Shown piece by piece: positions 1 to 6,631 of a stretch of 20,144 bases of DNA; position 1 is the first letter of the stretch, and every line of letters begins with the position of its first letter. The position numbers and the translations under genes were made by a program. The notes under the pieces were generated by a model. It had not been told where the DNA came from and ran no database searches. It was given only the letters and a program-made list of their open reading frames with translations. This DNA is from Lachnospiraceae bacterium UBA7188 (GTDB lineage: Bacteria; Bacillota; Clostridia; Lachnospirales; Lachnospiraceae): the NCBI GenBank assembly GCA_002490995.1, contig DKVC01000009.1, positions 6,816 through 26,959 on the forward strand, in the 5' to 3' direction.

Positions 1-1182
1 GGCAACGGCGAGCGCACCGGCAATGTGGACATTGTCACCGTTGCCATCAATATGATGAGCCACGGCGTGGACAGCGGGCTGGATTTTTCCAATATCATGG
101 AGATTCGGGAAGCTTACGAGCGCTTTACGGGCATGCGGGTACATGAGAGGGTGCCTTATGCGGGAGATCTGGTGTTTACCGCATTTTCAGGCTCTCACCA
201 GGATGCCATCAGCAAGGGCATGAACTGGCTGAAGGAAGGAAAGAGCGGAAGCCGCTGGGATGTGCCTTATTTGCCCATTGATCCGGAGGATGTGGGACGG
301 GAGTACGAGTCGGATGTGATCCGTATCAACAGCGTTTCCGGCAAGGGCGGTGTGGCGTTTGTGCTGAAGCAGCAGTTCGGCTTCTCACTTCCGGCGGCTA
401 TGAAGGAAGAGGTCGGATACCTGATAAAAGGTGTGTCTGACAAGCGGCATCAGGAGCTGCACCCTGCGGAAGTTTATGAGATTTTTGAGGAAAATTATAT
501 CAACCGACACACGGTATTCAGTGTTCCGGAGTGCCATTTCCGCCAGGAGAAGGGCATTCAGGCGGAGGTTACCATAGAGCAGAACGGGGAGTCGAGAGTC
601 ATCCGGGCAGGCGGAAACGGGCGTCTGGATGCGGTGAGCAATGCCATCAAGACTTACTTCGGCATCAGCTACCAGCTGTCGGTGTATGAAGAGCATGCCA
701 TTTCCAAGGGTTCCAGCTCCAGGGCAGCGGCTTATGTGGCGATACTGTGCGAGGGCAAGGTTTACTGGGGCGTAGGAGTGGATGAGGACATCATCAAAGC
801 CTCCATCGCGGCGTTGGTTTCCGCTGCGAATAAGCTGGCTGCGGAGCAGCATATTACTGAGGGACGGGAAGAGCGGATCGTAGAGATTATCAGCTTTATC
901 AAGAATGACTATATGAATGTAACATTAGATACCCTGTCAGAGGAGTTCCACCTGTCCAAACCTTATCTGTCCAAGTACATCAAGGAAAAGGCGGGCATGA
1001 CTTTCCAGGAGGCTGTGCGGAAGGAGCGTATGAAGAAGGCGCGGACGCTGCTGAGGGAGACGGACCAGACTGTGGAGACTGTGGCGGCGGAAGTCGGGTA
1101 TGAGAATGTAGAACACTTTAACCGGCTCTTTAAGAAGAATTACGGGCTGACGCCAGTGCAGTATCGGAAGCAGGAGGAATAA
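1..1182 (+). CDS. leuA: 2-isopropylmalate synthase fused to a C-terminal AraC-type DNA-binding domain (5' end outside window)
   Basis: The 5' part is cut off by the window edge; 393 residues are visible. They open with the LeuA signature GNGERTGN, so the missing N-terminus should be the TIM-barrel that condenses acetyl-CoA with 2-oxoisovalerate in leucine synthesis. FSGSHQDAI (about 62-70) and PYLPIDPEDVGR (about 89-100) follow, typical of the long Mycobacterium/Corynebacterium-type LeuA. The leucine-binding regulatory domain covers about 173-281. The frame then continues without a stop into a full AraC double helix-turn-helix domain (about 290-390), including LSKPYLSKYIKEKAG, VAAEVGYENVEHFNRLFKK and the ending GLTPVQYRKQ. 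Ordinary LeuA ends at the regulatory domain, so this looks like a metabolite sensor joined to a transcription factor. Both domain assignments are firm. Catalytic activity cannot be judged without the N-terminal part. Confidence 0.9.
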   Translation, partial: GNGERTGNVDIVTVAINMMSHGVDSGLDFSNIMEIREAYERFTGMRVHERVPYAGDLVFTAFSGSHQDAISKGMNWLKEGKSGSRWDVPYLPIDPEDVGREYESDVIRINSVSGKGGVAFVLKQQFGFSLPAAMKEEVGYLIKGVSDKRHQELHPAEVYEIFEENYINRHTVFSVPECHFRQEKGIQAEVTIEQNGESRVIRAGGNGRLDAVSNAIKTYFGISYQLSVYEEHAISKGSSSRAAAYVAILCEGKVYWGVGVDEDIIKASIAALVSAANKLAAEQHITEGREERIVEIISFIKNDYMNVTLDTLSEEFHLSKPYLSKYIKEKAGMTFQEAVRKERMKKARTLLRETDQTVETVAAEVGYENVEHFNRLFKKNYGLTPVQYRKQEE

Positions 1183-1303
1183 GAGCATGGCATCTGCTTT
1201 ACCGTTAGTGCCGAAAGCAGGGAAAAGATGGTGTTTCCACGCACAGTAGAATACAGGGCTGTATTCGGAAGAAGACAGGAAATTTAAATACGGGGTACGG
1301 ATT

Positions 1304-1894
1304 ATGAGAAAAAAACTGCTGATCACGGGCTTTGAACCTTTCGGCAAAGATACCATCAACCCTTCCTGGGAGGCAGTAAGCAGACTGGAGGACAGGATTG
1401 GGGATTATGACCTGACGAAGCTTTTACTTCCAACGGTTTTCGGAAAGGCTGCCAAACGGGTGCTGGAGGAAGCGGAGACACTCTGCCCGGATGTCATTCT
1501 TTGCATCGGACAGGCAGGTGGGCGAAGCGCGGTAACGCCGGAGATGGTGGCCATCAATCTCCGAAATGCTTCCATAGAAGACAACGCGGGAAATAAACCC
1601 CAGGATGAGCCCGTGGTGCCCGGCGGGGATGTTGCCTATTTTGCGTCTGTTCTTGTGCGTAAGATAGCAGACGCGCTCAAGGCCAACGAAATTCCCGGTG
1701 CCGTTTCCTATTCTGCAGGGGCATATGTTTGTAATGACTTATTCTATACCCTGCGTCACCATTATGAAGGAACGGCAACACGGGTTGGATTTATACATGT
1801 TCCTTATCTTCCGGAACAGGCCGGGGAAAAGGCGCCCGGTATGTCGCTGGAGACAATTGTGTGGGCGCTTCAGATTGCAGTGGAGGCAATATGA
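1304..1894 (+). CDS. pcp: Pyroglutamyl-peptidase I (pyrrolidone-carboxylate peptidase)
   Basis: A cytosolic cysteine peptidase (family C15, EC 3.4.19.3) that removes N-terminal pyroglutamate from peptides. The 196-residue product has the normal family length and starts with the classic LLITGFEPFG motif. The catalytic triad is visible: Glu80 in VTPEMVAINLRNA, Cys143 in GAYVCNDLFY and His165 in GFIHVPYLP, close to the E81/C144/H168 numbering of characterised enzymes. The ATG is the only good start, although the ribosome site ahead of it is weak. It lies 121 bases after leuA on the same strand with no clear terminator between, so co-transcription is possible. Its 3' end overlaps, antisense, the tail of the minus-strand GNAT-like ORF. 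Confidence 0.93.
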   Translation: MRKKLLITGFEPFGKDTINPSWEAVSRLEDRIGDYDLTKLLLPTVFGKAAKRVLEEAETLCPDVILCIGQAGGRSAVTPEMVAINLRNASIEDNAGNKPQDEPVVPGGDVAYFASVLVRKIADALKANEIPGAVSYSAGAYVCNDLFYTLRHHYEGTATRVGFIHVPYLPEQAGEKAPGMSLETIVWALQIAVEAI

Positions 1895-2171
1895 CGGATT
1901 TTTGCCTTAACATATCGACAATTTCCTTTTCGAATCTGTCTTTTCGAAATTTCTCATAAAGAAAACAGCGGATTTCAGCTTCACCGGAACTGCCGCCGGA
2001 GGTCTTTATCAGCACTTCTCCGGCGGGAGCACCTGTGGTACGGGATTCGATTATCAGTATTTCAAGTATGCTTTTGCCCCGGCTGCAATCCTGTTTTGAA
2101 GCAGAACGAATAACGTCGCCAGGCCTTTTCTCCCGGAGCAAAAAGTGTTCCGTTTCGAATAAATAAATCAT
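1791..2171 (-). CDS. Small GNAT-like protein, possibly truncated
   Basis: The start is well supported: AAGGAGG lies 7 bases ahead of the ATG at 2171, and a promoter is visible further upstream. The 126-residue product begins FETEHFLLRE, as many GNAT acetyltransferases do (ETERLLLR type). A stretch GEAEIRCFLYEKFRKDRFEKEIV (about 65-87) aligns by eye with the GNAT strand 4/helix 3 region, but the acetyl-CoA loop Q/RxxGxG/A is not preserved. From about residue 93 the frame runs antisense through the 3' end of pcp and looks unlike a protein domain (proline-rich). I read it as a decayed or truncated GNAT gene, possibly still translated. The family assignment is tentative. Confidence 0.45.
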   Translation of the reverse strand: MIYLFETEHFLLREKRPGDVIRSASKQDCSRGKSILEILIIESRTTGAPAGEVLIKTSGGSSGEAEIRCFLYEKFRKDRFEKEIVDMLRQKSVILPPLQSEAPTQLSPATYRAPFPRPVPEDKEHV

Positions 2172-2247
2172 ATGCGTCCCTCCTTCCGTTCCTGTTTCTG
2201 ACATATATCCCACATCGAATATACTTAAACATTTCTTTACAATTCTG

Positions 2248-2276
2248 AGTATAACATTTCCTGATGAAGTGAGGTA
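2248..2276 (-). promoter_or_regulatory. Promoter for the GNAT-like ORF (extended -10)
   Basis: On the minus strand, TATACT (2253-2248) is preceded by TGT, forming an extended -10 element. The -35 position (2276-2271, TACCTC) is poor, as is common for extended -10 promoters. Start of transcription would be near 2241, giving a leader of about 70 bases. Confidence 0.45.
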
Positions 2277-2293
2277 TTGAACATTCAGTTCAA
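2277..2293. promoter_or_regulatory. Inverted repeat next to the minus-strand promoter
   Basis: TTGAAC and GTTCAA form perfect 6-bp arms around a 5-base spacer, directly abutting the -35 position of the minus-strand promoter. The size and place suit an operator or activator site; which protein would bind is unknown. The XRE regulator encoded next door is one candidate. Confidence 0.35.
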
Positions 2294-2311
2294 GTGAGAA
2301 GCTGTACCTGC

Positions 2312-2323
2312 TTCCTATAGGAA
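2312..2323. promoter_or_regulatory. Perfect 12-bp palindrome TTCCTATAGGAA
   Basis: A perfect palindrome in the 436-base region (2172-2607) between the divergent GNAT-like and XRE genes. The rest of this stretch holds the two promoters, the inverted repeat at 2277-2293, and A/T-rich sequence with no credible gene. Confidence 0.25.
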
Positions 2324-2541
2324 TTGTCGGATAATAACTGCTACAATTTCCACAGGTAAAAGCCCGGAAATACAATAAAAATTGCCATAAACTCGCAGCA
2401 GTTATTTGTAGACACTTCCATAATATCACAAAAATCCACAGAGAAAAAAAGAAAGCACCAATGGTATTCCCAGGCGCATGAATTGCAGGCGGAAAGCGGC
2501 AGGGAGCTGCCTGCGGTACAAAACATGAACTGATTGTTCAA

Positions 2542-2569
2542 TTGACAAATGTTAAAAATCAGGTAAACT
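2542..2569 (+). promoter_or_regulatory. Sigma-A promoter of the XRE regulator
   Basis: A perfect TTGACA -35 box (2542-2547), a 16-base spacer and TAAACT (2564-2569). Transcription would start near 2577, leaving a leader of about 30 bases before the ATG at 2608. This excludes the in-frame TTG at 2542 as the translation start. Confidence 0.6.
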
Positions 2570-2607
2570 TATTTTTCAGGAGAAGTGTGGAAAGGAAGTG
2601 GCAGGAA

Positions 2608-3801
2608 ATGGGAATCTATAACACCGGGGCCATTCTCCGGGAATTGAGAAAAAGCAGGGGTTTCAGCCAGAAACAGCTTGCAGAGGGCACCTGTACGGTG
2701 GAATATATCTCTAAAATAGAGAACGGCAAAAAGAATCCTTCCCCGGAAATTATCTCCAGGCTGTTCCATCGTCTGGGAGCGGACCCCGGCCTGTTTTTTA
2801 CGACATTGAGCAACGTGGAGAATGAACAGTATACCCTGCACCGGTTTGAACTGGAGAGGCTTCTGGGGGAATCGGAATTTGAGAAGGCGAGAGCCTATGT
2901 TACGGAGCTGGAGAAGGAGTATTCCTTTTATGCGTCGGGAGAACCGAAACAGTATCTCATGGGAAAGCAGGCGCTCATTCTGCAGAATCTGGACAAGGAA
3001 TTCGATAAAGCCCGTGACCTTGCCATTCGTTCCATTCTCATCACCAAGCCCGAATTTACCCTGGACAATATGGAGCAGTACGAGTTTTATAGTACTACAG
3101 AATTGTGGTCTATCATCTATATATCCACGGCTTATTACTGGAAGGACAAGAGGCGGAATCTGGAGGATAAAGCGGAGATACCCATTCGGCTGGTCTCCTT
3201 TGTATTCAGCCATCTTGAAAAGGGATACCTGCATGCTTCCGTTATCGGCAGCCTGTATGCATCGACAGCTTTTTATCTGGGAAGGTATCTGTGCATGGCC
3301 GGAAGGCTGGAGGAATCCGAGGCGGTGTCACTGAAAGGGATACAGTTCATCACACATCATTATAACCAGATTCTGGAGCTGCTGGGAAAGATTGTCATGA
3401 ACAGGGCACTGGCCATTGATATCGGGAAAAGGGAGGCAGCGGCGATGCTGAGGACCGGACGCAGATTTCCGCCCTTTGACCAGAACAGGGACGAGGAGCA
3501 GCTCTATGGATTCGGAGAAATGCTGCTTCATCTGGCGGCTAATGAGATGACGCTGCACCAGTATCTGGATGTTCCCATAACGCTGTTTCCTCACCAGGAA
3601 GGCACCGGCGACAAAGCAGGACAGCTTCCTTTCTCGGTTTGCCGGGAGATGGGAGAGGAAGCCGCAGCCCTGGTTTTTTCCGGCAGCCGGGATGCCCTGC
3701 CGGGAAAGCAGGAAACAGGGGTGCATGCGGCTGCGTCTTCGGAGGGTACAGCGGCGCAGGCTACCTCTCCGGATACATCCAGCCGGAGTATTCCTGAATA
3801 G
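2608..3801 (+). CDS. XRE-family transcriptional regulator with TPR-like helical domain
   Basis: The product is 397 residues. Residues about 6-60 are an XRE/Cro helix-turn-helix (AILRELRKSRGFSQKQLAEG, then EYISKIENGKKNPSPEIISRLF). From about residue 70 a long helical region with TPR-like spacing follows, the architecture of Rgg/PlcR-type (RRNPP) regulators, where such domains bind short peptides. The last 60 or so residues are low-complexity (Ala/Ser/Gly/Thr-rich) and look disordered. The ATG at 2608 is chosen because AAGGAAG lies 9 bases ahead and the promoter lies just upstream. No signal-peptide-like partner ORF is obvious next to it, so the ligand is open. Its end overlaps the convergent AraC gene by 41 bp. 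Confidence 0.8.
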   Translation: MGIYNTGAILRELRKSRGFSQKQLAEGTCTVEYISKIENGKKNPSPEIISRLFHRLGADPGLFFTTLSNVENEQYTLHRFELERLLGESEFEKARAYVTELEKEYSFYASGEPKQYLMGKQALILQNLDKEFDKARDLAIRSILITKPEFTLDNMEQYEFYSTTELWSIIYISTAYYWKDKRRNLEDKAEIPIRLVSFVFSHLEKGYLHASVIGSLYASTAFYLGRYLCMAGRLEESEAVSLKGIQFITHHYNQILELLGKIVMNRALAIDIGKREAAAMLRTGRRFPPFDQNRDEEQLYGFGEMLLHLAANEMTLHQYLDVPITLFPHQEGTGDKAGQLPFSVCREMGEEAAALVFSGSRDALPGKQETGVHAAASSEGTAAQATSPDTSSRSIPE

Positions 3802-4741
3802 ACTGGATTTCTGAATTTTTGTCAGACTGCTTGATCTGTTTCCGGAAATCCCGGGGGGGTATTTGCATTACTTTGGAAAACGTGCGGTTGAAGCTGGACA
3901 GGGAGCAAAACCCCACTGCTTCGGAAATATTCAGTATGGAATCATTTGTGCTGCGCAGCAGGTTGCAGGCTTTGGCAATTCTGGTATTGTTTACGAAATC
4001 CAGGGGAGACATGCCCATGATTTCCCGAAAGACTCTGCGGAAATGGGTGGGACTCCAATGACACAGGTCTGCCAGATAATCTATGCTGAACTGCTGCATG
4101 TAATTTTTCTCTATGTAATCTAAGGCAGGGGCGATGAGCAGGGCATAGTCGGCTTCCTGCTTTGTATCCTCCCTGTGCTCTGAGGTCCTGGAGGAAGCGG
4201 TATCATTGTATTTGGACAGCTGGATTCGGAGGACTTCAACGTAAAGGGAGAGGAGCAGCCCTGTAACGCTGAGCTGATATCCGAAATTCTGTTCTTCCAG
4301 CTCCTGGACGGCGGCGGTGGCCTGAGTATAGATATTGGGATACTCGCCTCGGCTAAAGATCAGGTGATAGTCCTGGAAGGCATGGGAATAGATTCCGAAT
4401 TTTTCCCATGCGGGAGGCAGGAGATGCCGGAACAGCTCCTGGGAATCCAGAAAGATGTAAGTCCAATGGCTTCGGGTGCCGGGGGTGCTGTAGGTGGTAT
4501 GAGGTACGTTCATGGGAATCACGGTCACATCCCCTGCCCTGAAGGGAAAAGGCTCGCCGAAAAATTCCATGAACCCGCTGTCCGAATGGCAGATGCCGAT
4601 TTCCAGGCAGTTGTGAAAGTGCTGCCGTCCGCTGGGGACATCGGAAATCCGCCAGTGCTCGCCCGAGAGCAGCAGCACCGGAAAATTCATGGGAAGATAA
4701 TAATTGCGGTATTCTGTGACGGAATTCTTCGATTTGGCCAT
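3761..4741 (-). CDS. AraC-family regulator with N-terminal cupin domain
   Basis: The product is 326 residues. Residues about 20-110 resemble the cupin sugar-sensing domain of AraC regulators (HFHNCLEIGIC at 41-51, then FRAGDVTVIPMNVPH at 67-81). The C-terminal AraC DNA-binding domain spans about 205-302, with both helix-turn-helix units (IDYLADLCHWSPTHFRRVFRE and ISEAVGFCSLSSFNRTFSK). The ATG at 4741 is preceded by AAAGGAG at good spacing; the frame is open further upstream to 4831 but without such a site. Such regulators normally control carbohydrate genes, and the rhamnogalacturonan operon begins about 1.9 kb away, so this is the nearest complete candidate for its activator. That link is inference. 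Confidence 0.88.
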   Translation of the reverse strand: MAKSKNSVTEYRNYYLPMNFPVLLLSGEHWRISDVPSGRQHFHNCLEIGICHSDSGFMEFFGEPFPFRAGDVTVIPMNVPHTTYSTPGTRSHWTYIFLDSQELFRHLLPPAWEKFGIYSHAFQDYHLIFSRGEYPNIYTQATAAVQELEEQNFGYQLSVTGLLLSLYVEVLRIQLSKYNDTASSRTSEHREDTKQEADYALLIAPALDYIEKNYMQQFSIDYLADLCHWSPTHFRRVFREIMGMSPLDFVNNTRIAKACNLLRSTNDSILNISEAVGFCSLSSFNRTFSKVMQIPPRDFRKQIKQSDKNSEIQSIQEYSGWMYPER

Positions 4742-4774
4742 TGCAGTCTCCTTTGTATGTTTTTTGTTGCACTT

Positions 4775-4804
4775 TTCATAAAAAGCTTCTGTCATATTTG
4801 GCAA
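4775..4804 (-). promoter_or_regulatory. Probable promoter of the AraC regulator
   Basis: On the minus strand, TTGCCA (4804-4799), an 18-base spacer and TATGAA (4780-4775). It would start transcription near 4768, about 27 bases ahead of the ATG at 4741. The match is moderate. Confidence 0.4.
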
Positions 4805-4846
4805 GCATGTGCGGCTTCCTGTAATTGGCATGTTGCCGGATGGAAT

Positions 4847-5830
4847 CTAATGATATCCTGCTTTCTTCATCTCCGCCCCGAACGCTTCCGCCGATAGATT
4901 CGCCCGCCGGGCGCCTTCTTCCAATTTAAGCATTCCATCATTAACCAGGGAGCATAATGTTTTGACTGTTCCCAGGTATTCGCCTTGTGTGACCCCCTGT
5001 TTAAACCCTTTTTTCTTCTCATGCTTCTTTATATCCTTCAGCGCTTTACACAAATCCGTTTCCTCCTCTCCTGTTTCCTGATTAAATACGTATTGCAAAC
5101 TTGCTGTGAAATCCTTTATGTTTGTACAGGTATCAATGACATCCACCGCGCTCCGGGGGATTCTGCTGAAATAGTCCCGGTTTTCCAGTATAAATTTCTC
5201 ATAACGTTTTCGGGAAGCTGTGCATTTCATGATTCCCAACACATACTTTAAATCGGAATCCATCTTTTGGAGGCTGTCTTCCGGTATAAAACGCATGGAA
5301 ATTATATGGACATTGTAATTTCCGGTCAGACGGCCAAGCTTCCCGGGCAGTTGTTTTGTATCTGTCATCATATCGCGCAGGGTTTTCGGCCTATCCCATG
5401 CTTTCCTGCCCCAGTACAACATCAGGTTCAATATCGGATCCAAATGGTCTTCTTTCCTGTAACGGTATTTAAAATCATCTTCCGCAGTATACTTTACTTT
5501 ATTCCATTTGTTTTGCTCTTGTATTTTGCTAATTTCCCTGCCGTAAGTAAGACAGTCCATCTCCATCAGCCTCCAGGGATAGGTCAGGTTGACTGTCTCC
5601 TGGTTCTCAAGACCCAACAGAAATCGGCATCCCCAGGCATGTGCCATCCCCAGGTAGTCCCGCTCCCGGAAGGACAGCTTCCCTTTGGCATTCCTGGCTG
5701 GCAGGAAGCCGTCGGCCTCCCTGCATTCCCAGTCATCAGGAAGTCGTTCACCAAGGTAATATTCCAATACCGACTTTATCCTGTCTGGACGTTTCATATA
5801 CGAATTCAGCGCATTATTTGGTTCCCCCAT
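4847..5830 (-). CDS. Rpn-like PD-(D/E)XK nuclease family protein
   Basis: The 327-residue product resembles the recombination-promoting nuclease/putative transposase (Rpn/YhgA-like) proteins that occur in many copies in Lachnospiraceae. Typical pieces are the start MGEPNNALNSYMKRPD, the core DYLGMAHAWGCRFLLGLENQ (58-77) and HLDPILNLMLYWGRKAWDRPKTLRDMM in the middle. Asp58 and the Glu75-x-Gln77 pair could be the PD-(D/E)XK active site, so it is not obviously dead. The C-terminus has a charged helical stretch (KDIKKHEKKKGFKQG). AAGGAAGG precedes the ATG. It lies 23 bases after the hypothetical ORF at 5854-6144 and probably shares its transcript. No transposon ends or duplicated targets are visible around it. 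Confidence 0.75.
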   Translation of the reverse strand: MGEPNNALNSYMKRPDRIKSVLEYYLGERLPDDWECREADGFLPARNAKGKLSFRERDYLGMAHAWGCRFLLGLENQETVNLTYPWRLMEMDCLTYGREISKIQEQNKWNKVKYTAEDDFKYRYRKEDHLDPILNLMLYWGRKAWDRPKTLRDMMTDTKQLPGKLGRLTGNYNVHIISMRFIPEDSLQKMDSDLKYVLGIMKCTASRKRYEKFILENRDYFSRIPRSAVDVIDTCTNIKDFTASLQYVFNQETGEEETDLCKALKDIKKHEKKKGFKQGVTQGEYLGTVKTLCSLVNDGMLKLEEGARRANLSAEAFGAEMKKAGYH

Positions 5831-5853
5831 AACCTTCCTTTCCGCAGGGGAAG

Positions 5854-6144
5854 CTATCCTTCTGTGTACGGAATGTATGTCCGCAAATCCAGGATGGCAA
5901 AACAGTGTCCTGACGGGAGCACCGCCTTGCCTTCCCCGTACAAATGCCGTTGATACATCACCCGTACAGAATAATTTATTGCCCCTGCTAATGTAAAATA
6001 ACTGGTTTCTAAGCAGGGATTTCTGAATTGCAGACTGTAAGAAGCTGAAGTCGCGCGGAATTTTTCCGCGGCCTGAATGTCCTGCTTAATTGAATTTATA
6101 CTCGATCTCAAAACATTTGCCAACGTAAATGTATAACAAGTCAT
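5854..6144 (-). CDS. Hypothetical protein upstream of the Rpn-like gene
   Basis: A 96-residue ORF starting MTCYTFTLANVLRSSINSIK and ending AILDLRTYIPYTEG. I do not recognise a family. GGAGGTG directly abuts the ATG, which is unusually close; a TTG at 6165 in the same frame gives a longer alternative of 103 residues. Support comes from context: it follows a strong promoter (6226-6254) and ends 23 bases ahead of the Rpn-like start, an operon-like spacing. It could also be a leader with chance coding potential. Confidence 0.45.
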   Translation of the reverse strand: MTCYTFTLANVLRSSINSIKQDIQAAEKFRATSASYSLQFRNPCLETSYFTLAGAINYSVRVMYQRHLYGEGKAVLPSGHCFAILDLRTYIPYTEG

Positions 6145-6191
6145 CACCTCCGCGAAGAGGAACAAACAACCGGCAAATGAATACGCTTATG

Positions 6192-6200
6192 AGTATATCA
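6192..6200 (-). promoter_or_regulatory. Second extended -10 element (P2) for the minus-strand pair
   Basis: On the minus strand, TGA followed by TATACT (6197-6192). The -35 position carries no good match, so this would be a weak secondary promoter downstream of P1. Confidence 0.3.
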
Positions 6201-6214
6201 TGAATAATTCCTTA

Positions 6215-6237
6215 CTGTGGTAGTCAGTATACCACAG
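6215..6237. promoter_or_regulatory. Perfect dyad covering the P1 -10 box
   Basis: CTGTGGTA (6215-6222) and TACCACAG (6230-6237) are perfect 8-bp inverted arms around 7 bases. The dyad covers the -10 box of P1 and its probable start site, where a repressor would block polymerase. A short hairpin at the 5' end of the transcript is the alternative reading. Confidence 0.5.
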
Positions 6238-6254
6238 GGGAGCAAAGAATGCAA
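6226..6254 (-). promoter_or_regulatory. Main promoter (P1) of the hypothetical/Rpn-like pair
   Basis: On the minus strand, TTGCAT (6254-6249), a 17-base spacer and TATACT (6231-6226) with TGG in front, giving an extended -10. It is one of the best promoter matches in the window and points toward the ORF starting at 6144. Confidence 0.6.
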
Positions 6255-6278
6255 CACAATTTTCCATCCTTCCATCCT

Positions 6279-6315
6279 TGAGTAAAGCTTCGGTGAAGCT
6301 TCCCTGAGTAAAGCT
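6279..6315. repeat. Direct repeat TGAGTAAAGCT with a hairpin between the copies
   Basis: TGAGTAAAGCT occurs at 6279-6289 and 6305-6315. An inverted repeat AAGCTTC-ggt-GAAGCTT (6285-6301) overlaps the first copy and fills most of the space between. The role is unknown. It lies in the 487-base region (6145-6631) between the divergent Rpn-like pair and the ABC operon, which otherwise holds the promoters, dyad and phased repeats listed separately. Confidence 0.4.
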
Positions 6316-6379
6316 CGTGCAAAATCTTTCCAGGGATGTTTCTGTGCAAAAAGGAATCCGGCCGATGCAGGCTATTGGC

Positions 6380-6428
6380 GGAAAACAGGGGAAAAACATA
6401 CTAAGAGAATGGAAACTTTGCGGAAACT
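6380..6428 (+). promoter_or_regulatory. Four phased GGAAA(A)C repeats upstream of the ABC operon promoter
   Basis: GGAAAAC (6380), GGAAAAAC (6390), GGAAACT (6411) and GGAAACT (6422) are in direct orientation with start-to-start steps of 10, 21 and 11 bp, roughly one, two and one helical turns. The last copy ends 10 bp ahead of the -35 box. AraC-family activators bind such direct half-sites. The binding protein is inferred, not shown. Confidence 0.45.
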
Positions 6429-6438
6429 CATGTTATTT

Positions 6439-6468
6439 TTGACGGAGATTATGACAAGAAAATAAAAT
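6439..6468 (+). promoter_or_regulatory. Promoter of the rhamnogalacturonan operon
   Basis: TTGACG (6439-6444), an 18-base spacer and TAAAAT (6463-6468). The transcript would start near 6475 with a leader of about 157 bases before the first permease gene. Confidence 0.5.
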
Positions 6469-6631
6469 TATGTAAAAAGAATAATAACCTGCTCCCAATA
6501 ATAATGGTCGTTTTTGCATAGTTTTCAATGTATATTGATTGGAAAAGGAAATCGAATTGTACGATAATAAATGCAATCAATCAAAAAATTATACAAAGTA
6601 ACGGAACAACAGATTTTGGAGGAGGTAAAAT

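Noticed and set aside
2542..2607. TTG start extending the XRE regulator by 22 residues
   Set aside because: The TTG is part of the TTGACA -35 box of a good promoter, and the ATG at 2608 has its own ribosome site and matches the usual XRE start.
4847..5830. Insertion sequence with a transposase
   Set aside because: Rpn-like proteins are often labelled putative transposases, but no terminal inverted repeats or target duplications are visible and the gene has its own regulated promoter.
6187..6399. 70-codon minus-strand ORF in the intergenic region
   Set aside because: It overlaps the P1 promoter, the dyad and the direct repeats, has no ribosome site and resembles no protein; its open frame is explained by repeats.
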